Notes: generated by a model from the letters alone, not told the origin. A DNA stretch of 64,000 nt from Sulfobacillus sp. (GCA_027309085.1 DAIDDL010000005.1:1-64000), one strand, 5' to 3'; shown: positions 41,906 through 50,558, numbered from the stretch's first letter. Translations and numbers: made by a program.

Positions 41906-42099
41906 GAAGACCCATCCTTGCCGTCAGCAGGCAGGGTGGCCAACTGACAACTGGAGAGGGCCGGCCACCGATTGCGGTGGGTGATGCGGCTCGCGAGGCT
42001 AGCCAGCACCGGGTAAATGGCGATGACAACCAGCCATGGATGAAAAAAGCTGGCCAGCACGCCTAATATCAACAAGTTCTTTGCCCAAGGGGTGCACAT
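41902..42099 (-). CDS. small membrane protein coupled to sulfurtransferase gene
   Basis: A 65-residue protein from ATG 42099, whose AAGGAGG lies eight bases upstream; longer in-frame versions have no site. The central NLLILGVLASFFHPWLVVIAIYPVLASL region forms two short hydrophobic stretches, probably one hairpin in the membrane, followed by a basic stretch (SRITHRNRW). I know no family for it. The stop codon overlaps the start of the sulfurtransferase gene by four bases, which suggests a functional pairing, for example docking the enzyme at the membrane or exporting a product. Confidence 0.6.
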   Translation of the reverse strand: MCTPWAKNLLILGVLASFFHPWLVVIAIYPVLASLASRITHRNRWPALSSCQLATLPADGKDGSS

Positions 42100-42361
42100 A
42101 ATTCTGCCTCCTTTTTTAAAATTATGCGCCGATGGAGTAAAAATGTCTATTCCTGCCCAGAGATAGACGGGTGGTTCGGCGGCACGCATCACGTCAACTG
42201 AAAAGATCCGGTGCCGTGCACGTCAATGCGCGAACGGGAAGATAGTGCCGGAGGCAAGAATCCCCCGGTAATTTCCGTTATTTTATCAGCAGAGCACGTC
42301 CGGGTACGGTAATATTAGGCAGGTCAGAACGTCATGAGATTACAAAGGGGAGGACCCGTCA

Positions 42362-42733
42362 ATGGATTCAGCGTTTTTGGTGGTGGGAGCGGTGGCCGCC
42401 CTGCTGGCAGTGGCGTTGGGGGCTTTTGGGGCACACGCTCTGCGCTCCAAACTGGATGATAAGGCCATGGCCAACTATCAAACTGGCGTACAGTACCAGA
42501 TGTACCATGCTGGCGGATTGATGGTGGTTGGACTGCTCGGGCACTTGGCTGTCGCTGGAACACTGCTGCTATGGGCAGGATGGCTCTTTGTGGCGGGCGC
42601 TGTCTTATTTTCAGGCAGTTTGTACGTCCTGTCCATCACGGGCAAGAAAAAGTGGGGTATGGTGACGCCCCTTGGCGGAGTCGCTTTCATCGCAGGCTGG
42701 GCTCTTCTGGCGGTGGCAGCGGCCGCACGGTAA
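42362..42733 (+). CDS. DUF423 membrane protein (YwdK-like)
   Basis: A 123-residue membrane protein with four helices. The conserved start ALGAFGAHALRSKLDD and the later YQTGVQYQMYHAGGL are diagnostic of DUF423. Function of the family is unknown. AAAGGGGAGGACC precedes the ATG at 42362. The 262-bp region before it, shared with the divergent small membrane protein gene, contains no recognisable gene. It is followed 84 bases later by an unknown gene in the same direction. Confidence 0.88.
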   Translation: MDSAFLVVGAVAALLAVALGAFGAHALRSKLDDKAMANYQTGVQYQMYHAGGLMVVGLLGHLAVAGTLLLWAGWLFVAGAVLFSGSLYVLSITGKKKWGMVTPLGGVAFIAGWALLAVAAAAR

Positions 42734-42817
42734 CGGACCGCGAGGGACTACAAAGGACAGCTCGCAAGACACAGCATTGGGACGCGAGAGGTCTTTAAGC
42801 AGAGGAGAGAATGTGTT

Positions 42818-43525
42818 ATGGCGCGTCGTCGGTCTCCCGACAGGTCGCTCTTGGCAGTGCCCACCATTGCGGATGATCTGAAACCTCCAGTCCACTCAGT
42901 GGTGTCGTTGGAAAGTCCCGATTCAGACCCTGAAACATGGACGTCGCGGCTTATCCGGCGCGATGGGATCTACGACTACCTTGATGCTCTGAAGGACGCA
43001 CGAGGACAGGTGCTGCAGGGCTGGACTCTGCAGGGAAGCCCCATGGTCTTGCATTGGGGACAGGACCGGTTCCTCTGGAAATACACGGTGCGGGTCGTTT
43101 TGGTGTTGGATCCGCTGCCGTCAATGCAAGTGGTTTATCTGGCGCCCCCAATTCGGACGAATCGGCGGAGCGAATGGCGCAGTGAGGACACGGGCTACCA
43201 TATGAGAGGCCGCGTCAATGTATGCGGTGACGCCGGCCCAGTGGCTCCGTCTGCTTGGACGAGCGTATCGCGGGATTTTTCCTTTTCAGCGGTGCGGTTT
43301 TTTAGCCCTGTCGTCCTTGCTCTCGGATGTCATGTGCAAACCGAGTGGCAGTGGGATCAGGCAGGGGTGTTCCGGGGCTCTTTAATGATCGTGCGCCGGG
43401 ATCCGGGCCGGGTGCAATACCGTGAAGCGGAGGGCGTTAATTTGGTGGGTGTATGGGACCCCCCCTTATCGTCTGAACTGGCTGGGACGTGGCAGGCATT
43501 CTGCCTTCGCCACCGCTACCACTAA
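42818..43525 (+). CDS. hypothetical protein, 235 residues
   Basis: The ATG at 42818 follows GAGGAGAGAATG. The protein is soluble, Trp- and Arg-rich, without signal peptide or membrane helix. A beta-rich pattern (MQVVYLAPPIRTNRR, RDFSFSAVRFFSPVVLALG, FRGSLMIVRRDPG) suggests a jelly-roll-like or lipocalin-like fold, but this is only an impression. Composition and codon use are like the neighbours, so there is no sign of recent transfer. No family recognised; the gene stands alone, and 220 bases without a gene follow, containing the 12-bp palindrome GGAGGGCCCTCC at 43527-43538. Confidence 0.6.
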   Translation: MARRRSPDRSLLAVPTIADDLKPPVHSVVSLESPDSDPETWTSRLIRRDGIYDYLDALKDARGQVLQGWTLQGSPMVLHWGQDRFLWKYTVRVVLVLDPLPSMQVVYLAPPIRTNRRSEWRSEDTGYHMRGRVNVCGDAGPVAPSAWTSVSRDFSFSAVRFFSPVVLALGCHVQTEWQWDQAGVFRGSLMIVRRDPGRVQYREAEGVNLVGVWDPPLSSELAGTWQAFCLRHRYH

Positions 43526-43744
43526 CGGAGGGCCCTCCTGCGCGCAGGAAAGGGATAGGCCAACGCCCGAGCTGTGCTCCGGCGTTCTCCGCAGGGCGGC
43601 TCCTTGCATGTTTTGCCAAACTCCGCAAATGGACCCGGAAAATAGTAGCAGTTACCCTCATAATTTGTTCATGCAAGACGAATAGTATAGAGAGAAGGCG
43701 AATAGGGCAACGATAACGGGAAAAGGCTTTGGGAGGTATCGAAG

Positions 43745-43918
43745 ATGAATTTAGTTGAGAGGGTGGCAGAAGCCGGCAGGCCCTTGAATGCCTCGCAACT
43801 GCAGGTACTTCTGGCGGGCTGTGAAGTCTATGTAACGCAATCTGAAGCCGCGAAGTTGTTTGCGCGTTACATCGCCGCTGCGGGCGAGGAGTTTGTCAAG
43901 ACAGTCTCCCGTGTCTGA
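43745..43918 (+). CDS. small hypothetical protein, 57 residues
   Basis: An ORF too short for usual cut-offs, starting ATG 43745 with GGGAGG nine bases upstream and ending TGA 43916-43918. The product MNLVERVAEAGRPLNASQLQ and onward is helical and amphipathic, without cysteine pairs except one internal Cys, and with a plausible LxxLLxGxEVYVTQSEAAKLF helix pair. It may be a small DNA- or protein-binding regulator. Coding status rests on its site and codon composition only. Confidence 0.5.
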   Translation: MNLVERVAEAGRPLNASQLQVLLAGCEVYVTQSEAAKLFARYIAAAGEEFVKTVSRV

Positions 43919-44339
43919 AGATAGGAGATGCAGAGGACGGTGCGGTCACCAGACGTTACGCATAGGGGCTTGGCGAGTTATAGGGCTGTCCGGGAATAAC
44001 ACTTCTCGCCAACAAATTCTCGTATACAGCCCCACCAATTGCCCCCGGAGAAATCGTCAAGGCCTTACCGGATACTATTTGAGAAGTTTGTTTGACGCGG
44101 GCCGAAAGCCGCTGACCTTGTTCCATGTCCCTTTGACAGTGCCCGGTGGGGTGTTGTGCGGCGGTCAGAACCATTTCCGTGGCTGCCCTGCCTCGGGTTC
44201 ATTCAAAGCTTCCAGCAGTTCGCCGCCGCACCTGCTGCGCCGTTGTTCCCCTTCATGTGTCGTGCTCCCGAATGGCTATCAACGATCGCTTTATGGGCCG
44301 TTTTGGCCACAGTGGCTGTAGACAGTTCATTTTTCATGA
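43919..44339. other. gene-poor stretch with an imperfect hairpin
   Basis: No credible gene was found. TTGGCGAG at 43970-43977 is the complement of CTCGCCAA at 44005-44012, and inner bases TTAT/ATAA can extend the stem. Long frames exist on the plus strand but have no ribosome site and no recognised similarity. It may contain decayed coding sequence. Confidence 0.35.
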
Positions 44340-44377
44340 CAAAAAAGCATTCTCCAGCGTTGGGTGCAGGAGAATGC
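44340..44377 (-). terminator. intrinsic terminator of the small membrane peptide gene
   Basis: GCATTCTCC (44347-44355) pairs with GGAGAATGC (44369-44377), and the A-run just before it on the plus strand (44340-44346) forms the T-run after the hairpin on the minus strand. It starts ten bases after the stop of the 36-residue gene. Confidence 0.8.
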
Positions 44378-44387
44378 CTGGAAAGCG

Positions 44388-44498
44388 TCAGTCATTCGTG
44401 TTGTAGTCACGGTACAAAATAGGCGCTACGATAGCAATGGCTCCTATGAAGACAATACCAATGACGGCGATCACCAGAAGGTCACCTGTTGTAATCAT
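44388..44498 (-). CDS. small single-helix membrane peptide, 36 residues
   Basis: A 36-codon gene on the minus strand, below usual ORF cut-offs. GGGAGGG (44505-44511) lies six bases before ATG 44498. The product is a hydrophobic helix, LLVIAVIGIVFIGAIAIVA, flanked by a short polar N-terminus and a charged C-terminus (LYRDYNTND), typical of bacterial membrane small proteins. A perfect intrinsic terminator follows ten bases after the stop, and A+T-rich promoter-like sequence with TTGAAT and TATAAC precedes it, so it looks like a complete, independent transcription unit. It lies divergent from the amino-acid permease gene, 158 bases apart. Function unknown. Confidence 0.65.
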   Translation of the reverse strand: MITTGDLLVIAVIGIVFIGAIAIVAPILYRDYNTND

Positions 44499-44656
44499 CG
44501 CGATCCCTCCCATCCAACCTTAACATTTAAAAGTTCTAGTTATATTGTATCACGAAATGATTCAAACGTTCCTATGGATTGTCTGGGTTAAGCTCCAAGA
44601 TTCGTCGGCTCGAGCAGAGTATAATTCGCGGGGGTTTGACGTACAGTACTGTCACT

Positions 44657-46093
44657 ATGAGCAAACTCAAATCACCCGCACAACCCAAAATCCCTACGCA
44701 ATCGAGACGGGTCAGCAGCAGGTACGGGGCGGGGCCGAAACCCCCAAGCCCTCGCAACATTGGGGCCATGAGCCTCACCTTAATGACAGTTGGCGGCATT
44801 ATGGGCTCCGGCTTGTTTCTGGCGATTGGACAGGCTATTAGACTGGCTGGGCCCGCTATTGTGGTCTCCTTGCTTATCGGGGTGACCATTATGGCTTTAG
44901 AGGTGTCCGCTCTTGCTGAAATGGCTGCTGCAGACAGGGAGCGAGGCTCTTTTCTCGCGTTCGCCCACCATGCCCTGGGGCCGGGGGCAGCGTTTGTTGG
45001 AGGCTGGATATTCTGGTTTTCGAGCATTCTCAATATCTCAGCTGAAGCGACTGCGGGAGCCATCTTCACCCGTCTGTGGTTTCCTTCGGTGCCAGTCTTT
45101 GTTTTCAGTGTGGGCTACGCTTTGATTGTGGTGGGCATCAATTTCCTCACGGTGCGCGGATTCAGTACGGTCGAATCGTGGATGTCCGGGACCAAAATCA
45201 CCGCCACCGTTTTGTTTATTCTGGTGGCCATTGGCGCGCTGGCAAAGATCCTGCCGGTGCACACTCAGGCGGGGATCCAGGGATGGTACCACGCGCCCAG
45301 CTTCTTTCCGCACGGTGCCGCTGGAGTTTTCGGTGCGATGGTTCTGGTGCTGTTTTCAATGTCGGGCACAGGCGTGCTGGGTCTGGCTGCTCCCAATGTC
45401 AAGGACGCGGAGCACACGATTGGCAAGAGCATCCGTAACACGATCATCACGATTTACGTCCTATACGTGGGCGCTGCCCTGGCTCTGACCTCGCTACTGG
45501 TATGGTCCTCCGTGCCTACCGCGCAAAGCCCGTTTACGGCCGCACTAAGGACCCTCCCATGGGGCTGGCTCGTCAATGTTTTTAACCTGGTCATTCTGCT
45601 GGCTGTGCTAAGTGCCATGAATGCCGGGTTATTTGCCACGGACAGAGTGCTGGCAACACTGGGGCGGATTCATTCGGCCCCCCACATTGTCAGCCGGGAA
45701 CCCCGCGGAATCCCCCGCATGGCCAACCTCGTGACGGGGATCTTGTTCGTGGTGGTCAGTGGCCTGGCCTACTTCCTGCCGAAAACGGCTTATCTGTATC
45801 TGGTGACCGCAACAGGGTTCCAAGCCCTCTTTGTTTGGGGACTGATCATTGTCACCCAGATTGTCTACCGCAAGATTCTCCTGAAGGAAGGGAAAGAGCT
45901 GAAATTCCGGCTGAAAGGCTATCCCTACTCGTCGATCTTTGGGGTGTTGCTGATTGTGGGAGTTGTGGCGACAGCCCCTCTCGCGCCCCATGAAATGATT
46001 GCCTTGGAGATTAGTGTGGGAGCTTCCCTAATATTTTTTCTCGCGTATCTTCCTGTCCGGGCGAAGAGACTGCACCGGGCACAAGAAAAATGA
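44657..46093 (+). CDS. APC-family amino acid permease
   Basis: A 478-residue transporter of the amino acid-polyamine-organocation superfamily with 12 predicted helices. The first helix bears the signature TVGGIMGSGLFLAIG (substrate/Na site loop), and helix 6 region FSMSGTGVLGLAAPNVKD and GKSIRNTI match the family. An N-terminal extension of about 40 basic and Pro-rich residues precedes helix 1. ATG 44657 is the most likely start, although no good ribosome site is seen; a TATAAT at 44621-44626 would give a short leader. Substrate is not decidable. The next gene, alanine dehydrogenase, suggests that alanine or another amino acid may be taken up and deaminated. Confidence 0.85.
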   Translation: MSKLKSPAQPKIPTQSRRVSSRYGAGPKPPSPRNIGAMSLTLMTVGGIMGSGLFLAIGQAIRLAGPAIVVSLLIGVTIMALEVSALAEMAAADRERGSFLAFAHHALGPGAAFVGGWIFWFSSILNISAEATAGAIFTRLWFPSVPVFVFSVGYALIVVGINFLTVRGFSTVESWMSGTKITATVLFILVAIGALAKILPVHTQAGIQGWYHAPSFFPHGAAGVFGAMVLVLFSMSGTGVLGLAAPNVKDAEHTIGKSIRNTIITIYVLYVGAALALTSLLVWSSVPTAQSPFTAALRTLPWGWLVNVFNLVILLAVLSAMNAGLFATDRVLATLGRIHSAPHIVSREPRGIPRMANLVTGILFVVVSGLAYFLPKTAYLYLVTATGFQALFVWGLIIVTQIVYRKILLKEGKELKFRLKGYPYSSIFGVLLIVGVVATAPLAPHEMIALEISVGASLIFFLAYLPVRAKRLHRAQEK

Positions 46094-46202
46094 AGGCAAG
46101 CCTCTATGAGGAAATGCCGGTATGTTAGAATGAGGCGTGATCCGGCCGTTTTGCATTTTTTGACACGAATCACAGAAGATATGGGGAAGAAGGGGCTCTA
46201 CG

Positions 46203-47321
46203 GTGCGAATAGGTTTGCCAACAGAAATTAAGGTGGACGAAAATCGGGTGGCATTGACCCCCGCGGGCGTTATGGCACTCAGCCGGGATGGCCATCAGAT
46301 TTTGGTTCAGGAAGGTGCCGGCATAGGCAGCGGATTTCCCGATGATCAATACCGGAGCGCAGGCGCGACTCTTGTCCGTGACGCGGCCTCAGTGTGGACG
46401 GAAGCGGAAATGATTGTCAAGGTCAAAGAGCCATTGCCCGAGGAGTACGGATACTTTCGGCGAGACCTCGTCCTGTTTACATATTTGCACTTGGCCCCAG
46501 AGCCCGGGTTGACCCAGGCGCTGATCAAGTCGGGTATTACTGCGATTGCCTATGAAACCGTGCAGGCTGCGGACGGTTCCCTGCCGCTGCTGACACCGAT
46601 GAGTGAAGTGGCAGGAAGAATGGCGACCCAAATTGGCGCGCACTTCTTGGAAAAGCCGCAGGGTGGCCGGGGGATTCTTCTGGGAGGAGTTCCGGGAGTT
46701 TTGCCTGGCAAGGTGCTGGTGGTCGGAGGAGGCATTGTCGGGACCAATGCGGCGCGCATCGCCTTGGGGCTTGGCGCAGATGTAACCATTGTAGACATCA
46801 GCGCGGATCGTCTGCGGCAGCTGGATGACATGTTCCACGGACATGTGCGCACTCTTATGTCCAACGAATACAATATTGCCGATGCGGTCAAATCTGCAGA
46901 CCTGCTGGTCGGAGCGGTTTTGATTCCGGGAGCCAGAGCTCCGCACCTGGTCAGCGAGGCCATGGTGCAAACGATGCAAGCGGGCTCGGTAATTGTGGAC
47001 GTGGCAATCGACCAGGGCGGATCTATCGCAACGATTGACCATGTCACGACTCATACCCACCCCACTTACGTCAAATTTGGCGTGGTCCACTATGCGGTGG
47101 CCAACATGCCGGGGGCGGTGGCTAGGACGTCCACCTTGGCGCTGACGAATGTGACCTTGCGTTATGCCCGACAGTTGGCGCAGTATGGGGCAGTTGAAGC
47201 GATGCAGCGGGATGCTGCGCTAGCGAAGGGGCTGAATGTGTGTCAGGGCCAGGTGACGTTCCGTGCTGTAGCCGAATCGCATAATCTTCCATATGTCCCG
47301 GTGGAGCAAATTCTGGCCTAG
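46203..47321 (+). CDS. ald: alanine dehydrogenase
   Basis: A 372-residue NAD-dependent alanine dehydrogenase, converting L-alanine to pyruvate and ammonia. [19 protein letters not shown] at the N-terminus, the catalytic region around [14 protein letters not shown], and the Rossmann motif [19 protein letters not shown] are typical. Length matches the family (about 370). The GTG start at 46203 follows GAAGAAGGGG. In spore formers alanine dehydrogenase supports sporulation and alanine use as carbon source. It is distinguished from the related PntAA at 1.0 kb by the [17 protein letters not shown] segment. It follows a permease by 109 bases and ends at an intrinsic terminator. Confidence 0.93.
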   Translation: MRIGLPTEIKVDENRVALTPAGVMALSRDGHQILVQEGAGIGSGFPDDQYRSAGATLVRDAASVWTEAEMIVKVKEPLPEEYGYFRRDLVLFTYLHLAPEPGLTQALIKSGITAIAYETVQAADGSLPLLTPMSEVAGRMATQIGAHFLEKPQGGRGILLGGVPGVLPGKVLVVGGGIVGTNAARIALGLGADVTIVDISADRLRQLDDMFHGHVRTLMSNEYNIADAVKSADLLVGAVLIPGARAPHLVSEAMVQTMQAGSVIVDVAIDQGGSIATIDHVTTHTHPTYVKFGVVHYAVANMPGAVARTSTLALTNVTLRYARQLAQYGAVEAMQRDAALAKGLNVCQGQVTFRAVAESHNLPYVPVEQILA

Positions 47322-47358
47322 CCGGATTCATTGCCGTGCCCCTCATTTGTTCTGCCAG

Positions 47359-47396
47359 CCCCCCGGACGGTGTTCGCGGGGGCTTTTTATTTTCTG
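47359..47396 (+). terminator. intrinsic terminator of ald
   Basis: AGCCCCC (47359-47365) pairs with GGGGGCT (47380-47386) around a GC-rich loop and is followed by TTTTATTTT. It begins 38 bases after the ald stop. Confidence 0.8.
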
Positions 47397-47475
47397 GAGG
47401 TGTGGTGAGAAAGCAGGGAATTCCCACCGAGGTGTCGAACTTGTTGAAATATCTTTTAAATGGCGGGGCGACAAT

Positions 47476-48351
47476 ATGGATAAATGGGTAGATGAATTTC
47501 GCTATTACTTACGCTTTGAGCGCAATTTGTCCGTCAACACGATAGACTCTTACGGCCGGGATATTGTCGACTATATTAGTTTTTTGGATAATTATCCCGA
47601 TACAGCCGGCGAGGCGGCTGTGGTCGCTTATCTGGAACATCTGCGCACGGGCAATAAATCGGCGGCAACACAGGCGCGCCGGCTGGCTGCGATTAAGGCG
47701 TTTTACAGATATCTGCTGCGGGAAAACCACATCGCCGCGGATCCCACTGAACTGCTGGTGGCTCCTAAAATGGCGCGGCGGTTGCCGGGCGTTCTCAGTG
47801 TGGAGCAGGTGACGCGGCTGGTGGAGTCTCCCGATACGACCAAGCAGACGGGAATCCGCGACCGGGCGATGCTGGAAATGCTCTACGCCACGGGTGTCCG
47901 GGTTAGCGAATTGTGTCACTTGACGGTGGACGATTGGTGGGTCGACCCTGGCCGCATCCGCTGCCTGGGCAAGGGGTCGAAGGAGCGTTTTGTGCCGCTG
48001 GGACGGGTGGCGGTAGTCTGGCTGCTGCGCTACCTTGATGTGTCCCGGCCACTGTTAAGCAAAGATGCGTCGGTCAAAACCCTGTTCCTGAGCCGGCAGG
48101 GCAAAGGGCTGACGCGGCAGGGATTTTGGAAAGTCCTCAAGAAATACGCCGCGGGGCTGGGAATTTCCCAGACAATTACGCCGCATACTCTGCGCCATTC
48201 GTTCGCCACGCACCTTCTGGAAAATGGGGCCGATTTGCGGGCTGTGCAAGAGATGCTGGGACATCAGGACATTTCTACGACGCAAATATACACTCATGTC
48301 AGCCAGAAAAGGCTGCGGCCAGTTTATGATGAGACACACCCCCGGGCCTAG
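47476..48351 (+). CDS. xerD: site-specific tyrosine recombinase XerD
   Basis: A 291-residue XerC/XerD-type recombinase that resolves chromosome dimers at dif. The N-terminal SAM-like domain starts MDKWVDEFRYYLRFERNLS; the catalytic domain shows R in GVRVSELCHLT, HTLRHSFATHLLENGADLRA, LGHQDIST and the tyrosine in TTQIYTHVS. XerD rather than XerC is supported by position, since in Bacillus xerD (ripX) also lies upstream of dacF-spoIIA. ATG 47476 follows GGCGGGGCG; the longer in-frame version runs across the ald terminator and is unlikely. A 265-bp region without a gene follows, holding the dacF promoter. Confidence 0.88.
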   Translation: MDKWVDEFRYYLRFERNLSVNTIDSYGRDIVDYISFLDNYPDTAGEAAVVAYLEHLRTGNKSAATQARRLAAIKAFYRYLLRENHIAADPTELLVAPKMARRLPGVLSVEQVTRLVESPDTTKQTGIRDRAMLEMLYATGVRVSELCHLTVDDWWVDPGRIRCLGKGSKERFVPLGRVAVVWLLRYLDVSRPLLSKDASVKTLFLSRQGKGLTRQGFWKVLKKYAAGLGISQTITPHTLRHSFATHLLENGADLRAVQEMLGHQDISTTQIYTHVSQKRLRPVYDETHPRA

Positions 48352-48552
48352 TGCTGAGGGAGGCGGGATTATTTCGCCTGTTTGGTGAATCCTGGCTTTG
48401 CCATGCGGTCATCCCCGGTGCTGCCCGCCTTCACGCGCACCGGAAATCACGGGCGGTCCTTTTCGGTGACAGAAGGCTCGGGGTCGGCAGCAACGACTCG
48501 CGATCCGAAAGCCGGCGGCTGTGAAAGCTTGAGGCGGGGAATGATGGTTTGC

Positions 48553-48583
48553 GCATGAATTCGTGCGGCTTTGCCCCATACTA
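48553..48583 (+). promoter_or_regulatory. forespore-type (sigma-F/G) promoter of dacF operon
   Basis: GCATG (48553-48557) and CATACTA (48577-48583) match the sigma-G style GYATR and CATNHTA elements, but with 19 bases between them instead of 18. A very similar pair with the same spacing precedes spoVAC. In Bacillus the dacF-spoIIA-sigF operon has a late forespore promoter here, so the assignment fits known biology. Confidence 0.5.
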
Positions 48584-48616
48584 GCGTGCATGGAACACTA
48601 GCGGGGAGGGTAAACA

Positions 48617-49789
48617 ATGGGGTTGCCAAATGGCCTGAAGAGAGTTTTCCGCGCTGTAAGCGCGGTGTTTTTATTTGCCGCGTCCTGTTCGCCAATGGCA
48701 TGGGCACAAAGTGTGGCCGCACCACCTCCAGTCAACTCCAGAGCTGCTGAACTGGTGGATGCCAACTCTGGACAGGTCCTGTATCAGAAGAATGCGCAGG
48801 AGGAACTGCCTATGGCCAGTGTCACAAAATTAATGACGCTGTATATGGCGGTGAAAGCGGTGGACCGCCACCAGGTCAGCTTGCACGACATGGTGCCCGC
48901 TGACGTGGCGGCCTACCGCATTGGAGGGTCGCAGATCTGGCTGGAGCCGGGAGAGCGGTTGAGCGTTGACCAGATGCTCAAGGCTGTGGCGGTCGGTTCT
49001 GCCAATGATGCAGCCTATGCGCTCGGAGCTTACCTGGGAGGTTCGGAGGCGGCTTTTGTCCAGCAGATGAATGAAACGGCGAAGGCCCTGGGGATGACCC
49101 ACACGCATTTCGCGAATCCGCACGGGCTCCCTCAAGCCAATCACTACACATCGGCGCATGACCTGGCGCTTCTGGGCGAACAGGCGGTCGCCATGCCTCT
49201 ATTGCTGCATTATACATCCATGTGGGAAGATCGCAGCATTCGCAACGGGAAAGGGGGCACGCTGTGGCTCGTCAACCACAACCGCCTCATCCGGTCCTAC
49301 CCGGGCGCTGACGGGCTGAAAACCGGGTTTACGCGGGAAGCGGGCTACTGCATGGTGGCTACCGCCAAAAAAGGGACAACCCGCATGATCGTGGCAATTT
49401 TGGGGGCGCCCAGCGGGAAGAGCCGGGCACAGGATGCGGCTAGTCTGATGTCCTGGGGATTCCAAAATTTCCGGACCGTGTCTGTGGCGCCGGCCCATAA
49501 AATCATGGGGTATGTTGAGGTGAGGCGGGGAGTGCGGCCGAGGGTTCCGGCGGAAGTGGTGAATCCGGTGGCGGTTACCCTCCCGGTGGCGGATGGACCA
49601 GTAACTTCGGCGGTGACAATCCAGCGCGAGGTGCAGGCTCCCGTGCAAAAAGGGCAAGTTCTAGGCCGGCTCGAGGTGAAAACCTCGCAGCGCATCGTTC
49701 GGAAAGTTTCGGTTGTTGCGGTGCGCAGTGTGCGCAAGACAACGGTAGCTGAACTGACGTGGCAGTATTTATGGAAAATATTTGCCTGA
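48617..49789 (+). CDS. dacF: D-alanyl-D-alanine carboxypeptidase, DacF type
   Basis: A 390-residue penicillin-binding protein of the S11 family. A signal peptide ends near ...PMAWAQS. Active-site motifs are S68-V-T-K71 (SVTKL), SAN near residue 133, and KTG in GADGLKTGFTRE. The C-terminal all-beta domain, which holds the enzyme at the membrane surface, occupies residues 290-390. It trims peptidoglycan side chains, here probably of spore cortex, because the operon continues with the spoIIA genes as in Bacillus. GGGGAGGG precedes the ATG and a forespore-type promoter is located 34 bases upstream of it. Confidence 0.9.
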   Translation: MGLPNGLKRVFRAVSAVFLFAASCSPMAWAQSVAAPPPVNSRAAELVDANSGQVLYQKNAQEELPMASVTKLMTLYMAVKAVDRHQVSLHDMVPADVAAYRIGGSQIWLEPGERLSVDQMLKAVAVGSANDAAYALGAYLGGSEAAFVQQMNETAKALGMTHTHFANPHGLPQANHYTSAHDLALLGEQAVAMPLLLHYTSMWEDRSIRNGKGGTLWLVNHNRLIRSYPGADGLKTGFTREAGYCMVATAKKGTTRMIVAILGAPSGKSRAQDAASLMSWGFQNFRTVSVAPAHKIMGYVEVRRGVRPRVPAEVVNPVAVTLPVADGPVTSAVTIQREVQAPVQKGQVLGRLEVKTSQRIVRKVSVVAVRSVRKTTVAELTWQYLWKIFA

Positions 49790-49808
49790 GGGCGAGAAGG
49801 AGGAACCC

Positions 49809-50474
49809 ATGACACCACCAAGACAGCTCCTGGCCGTGCAGGAAACACTGGAACACATGCTGGCGGAACTGAGAGAACAGCTGGCTGTAAAAGAAACGGA
49901 ATCCGTGCAGGCGCTCAGCGCTTATGACAATCACCCCGCAGACTTGGCGACGGACACATCCGCGCGGGAACTCGACGTGGGTCTGGAGCGGGGCATGGCC
50001 GAACAGGTGGCCGAGGTCACCCGGGCTATCGAGAAAGCGGCGAACGGCAGCTATGGGCGGTGTGACCGCTGCGGGCAGCCTATTGGAGCGGAGCGGCTCC
50101 AAGCAAAGCCTGAGTCGATTTACTGTCTTGCATGCCAAAGGCTGCAGGAATCTGAATATGTGCCGGCAGACCATCCGGTGGTGCCCATGCCTTTTGGCGA
50201 CCGGGAAGATATTCATCACGGAAACGCTGCCACGGACGGCGAGGATATCTGGCAAAGCATTGCTCAGTGGGGCACGTCGGACAGCCCCCAGGATACCCCG
50301 CCGGCTGTGGATTATCACGAAACTTACGTGGGATTCGACGAGCCGGTGGGGTTTGTCGAAGAAGTCGAATCCGTTGTCGACGAGAATGGGGAGCCACTTC
50401 TGGATGCCGTGCGGGTGAAAATGAAACGGCAGGGCCGGAGCACCGCAAGCGAAAGTCACGAATATCCCTCATAA
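49809..50474 (+). CDS. TraR/DksA-type zinc-finger protein (YteA-like)
   Basis: A 221-residue protein from ATG 49809 behind AAGGAGG. Residues 1-80 are a coiled-coil-like helical arm (LAVQETLEHMLAELREQL), and the C4 zinc finger follows as CDRCGQPIGAERL and YCLACQRLQ. The C-terminal 100 residues are acidic and unstructured-looking, ending in a VRVKMKRQGR stretch. Such proteins resemble YteA of Bacillus and may bind RNA polymerase. In Bacillus no such gene lies between dacF and spoIIAA, so its insertion here is unusual and suggests a role in forespore transcription. A hairpin follows its stop. Confidence 0.8.
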   Translation: MTPPRQLLAVQETLEHMLAELREQLAVKETESVQALSAYDNHPADLATDTSARELDVGLERGMAEQVAEVTRAIEKAANGSYGRCDRCGQPIGAERLQAKPESIYCLACQRLQESEYVPADHPVVPMPFGDREDIHHGNAATDGEDIWQSIAQWGTSDSPQDTPPAVDYHETYVGFDEPVGFVEEVESVVDENGEPLLDAVRVKMKRQGRSTASESHEYPS

Positions 50475-50497
50475 GGCGGCCAAAAGCCGCCTTATTT
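50473..50497 (+). terminator. hairpin between traR-like gene and spoIIAA
   Basis: AAGGCGGC (50473-50480) pairs with GCCGCCTT (50486-50493) around CAAAA, followed by ATTT. It overlaps the stop codon region and is a moderate intrinsic terminator or attenuator that may lower read-through into spoIIAA. Confidence 0.55.
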
Positions 50498-50558
50498 CGC
50501 GCACGATCCCATGTATGATGGTAACAGGAAAAAATTGGCTGACATTGGAGGCCGTTTC

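Noticed and set aside
43860-44321. A 153-codon plus-strand frame upstream of the permease
   Set aside because: No ribosome site, overlaps the 57-codon ORF, and its Arg/Ser/Pro-rich product looks non-coding.
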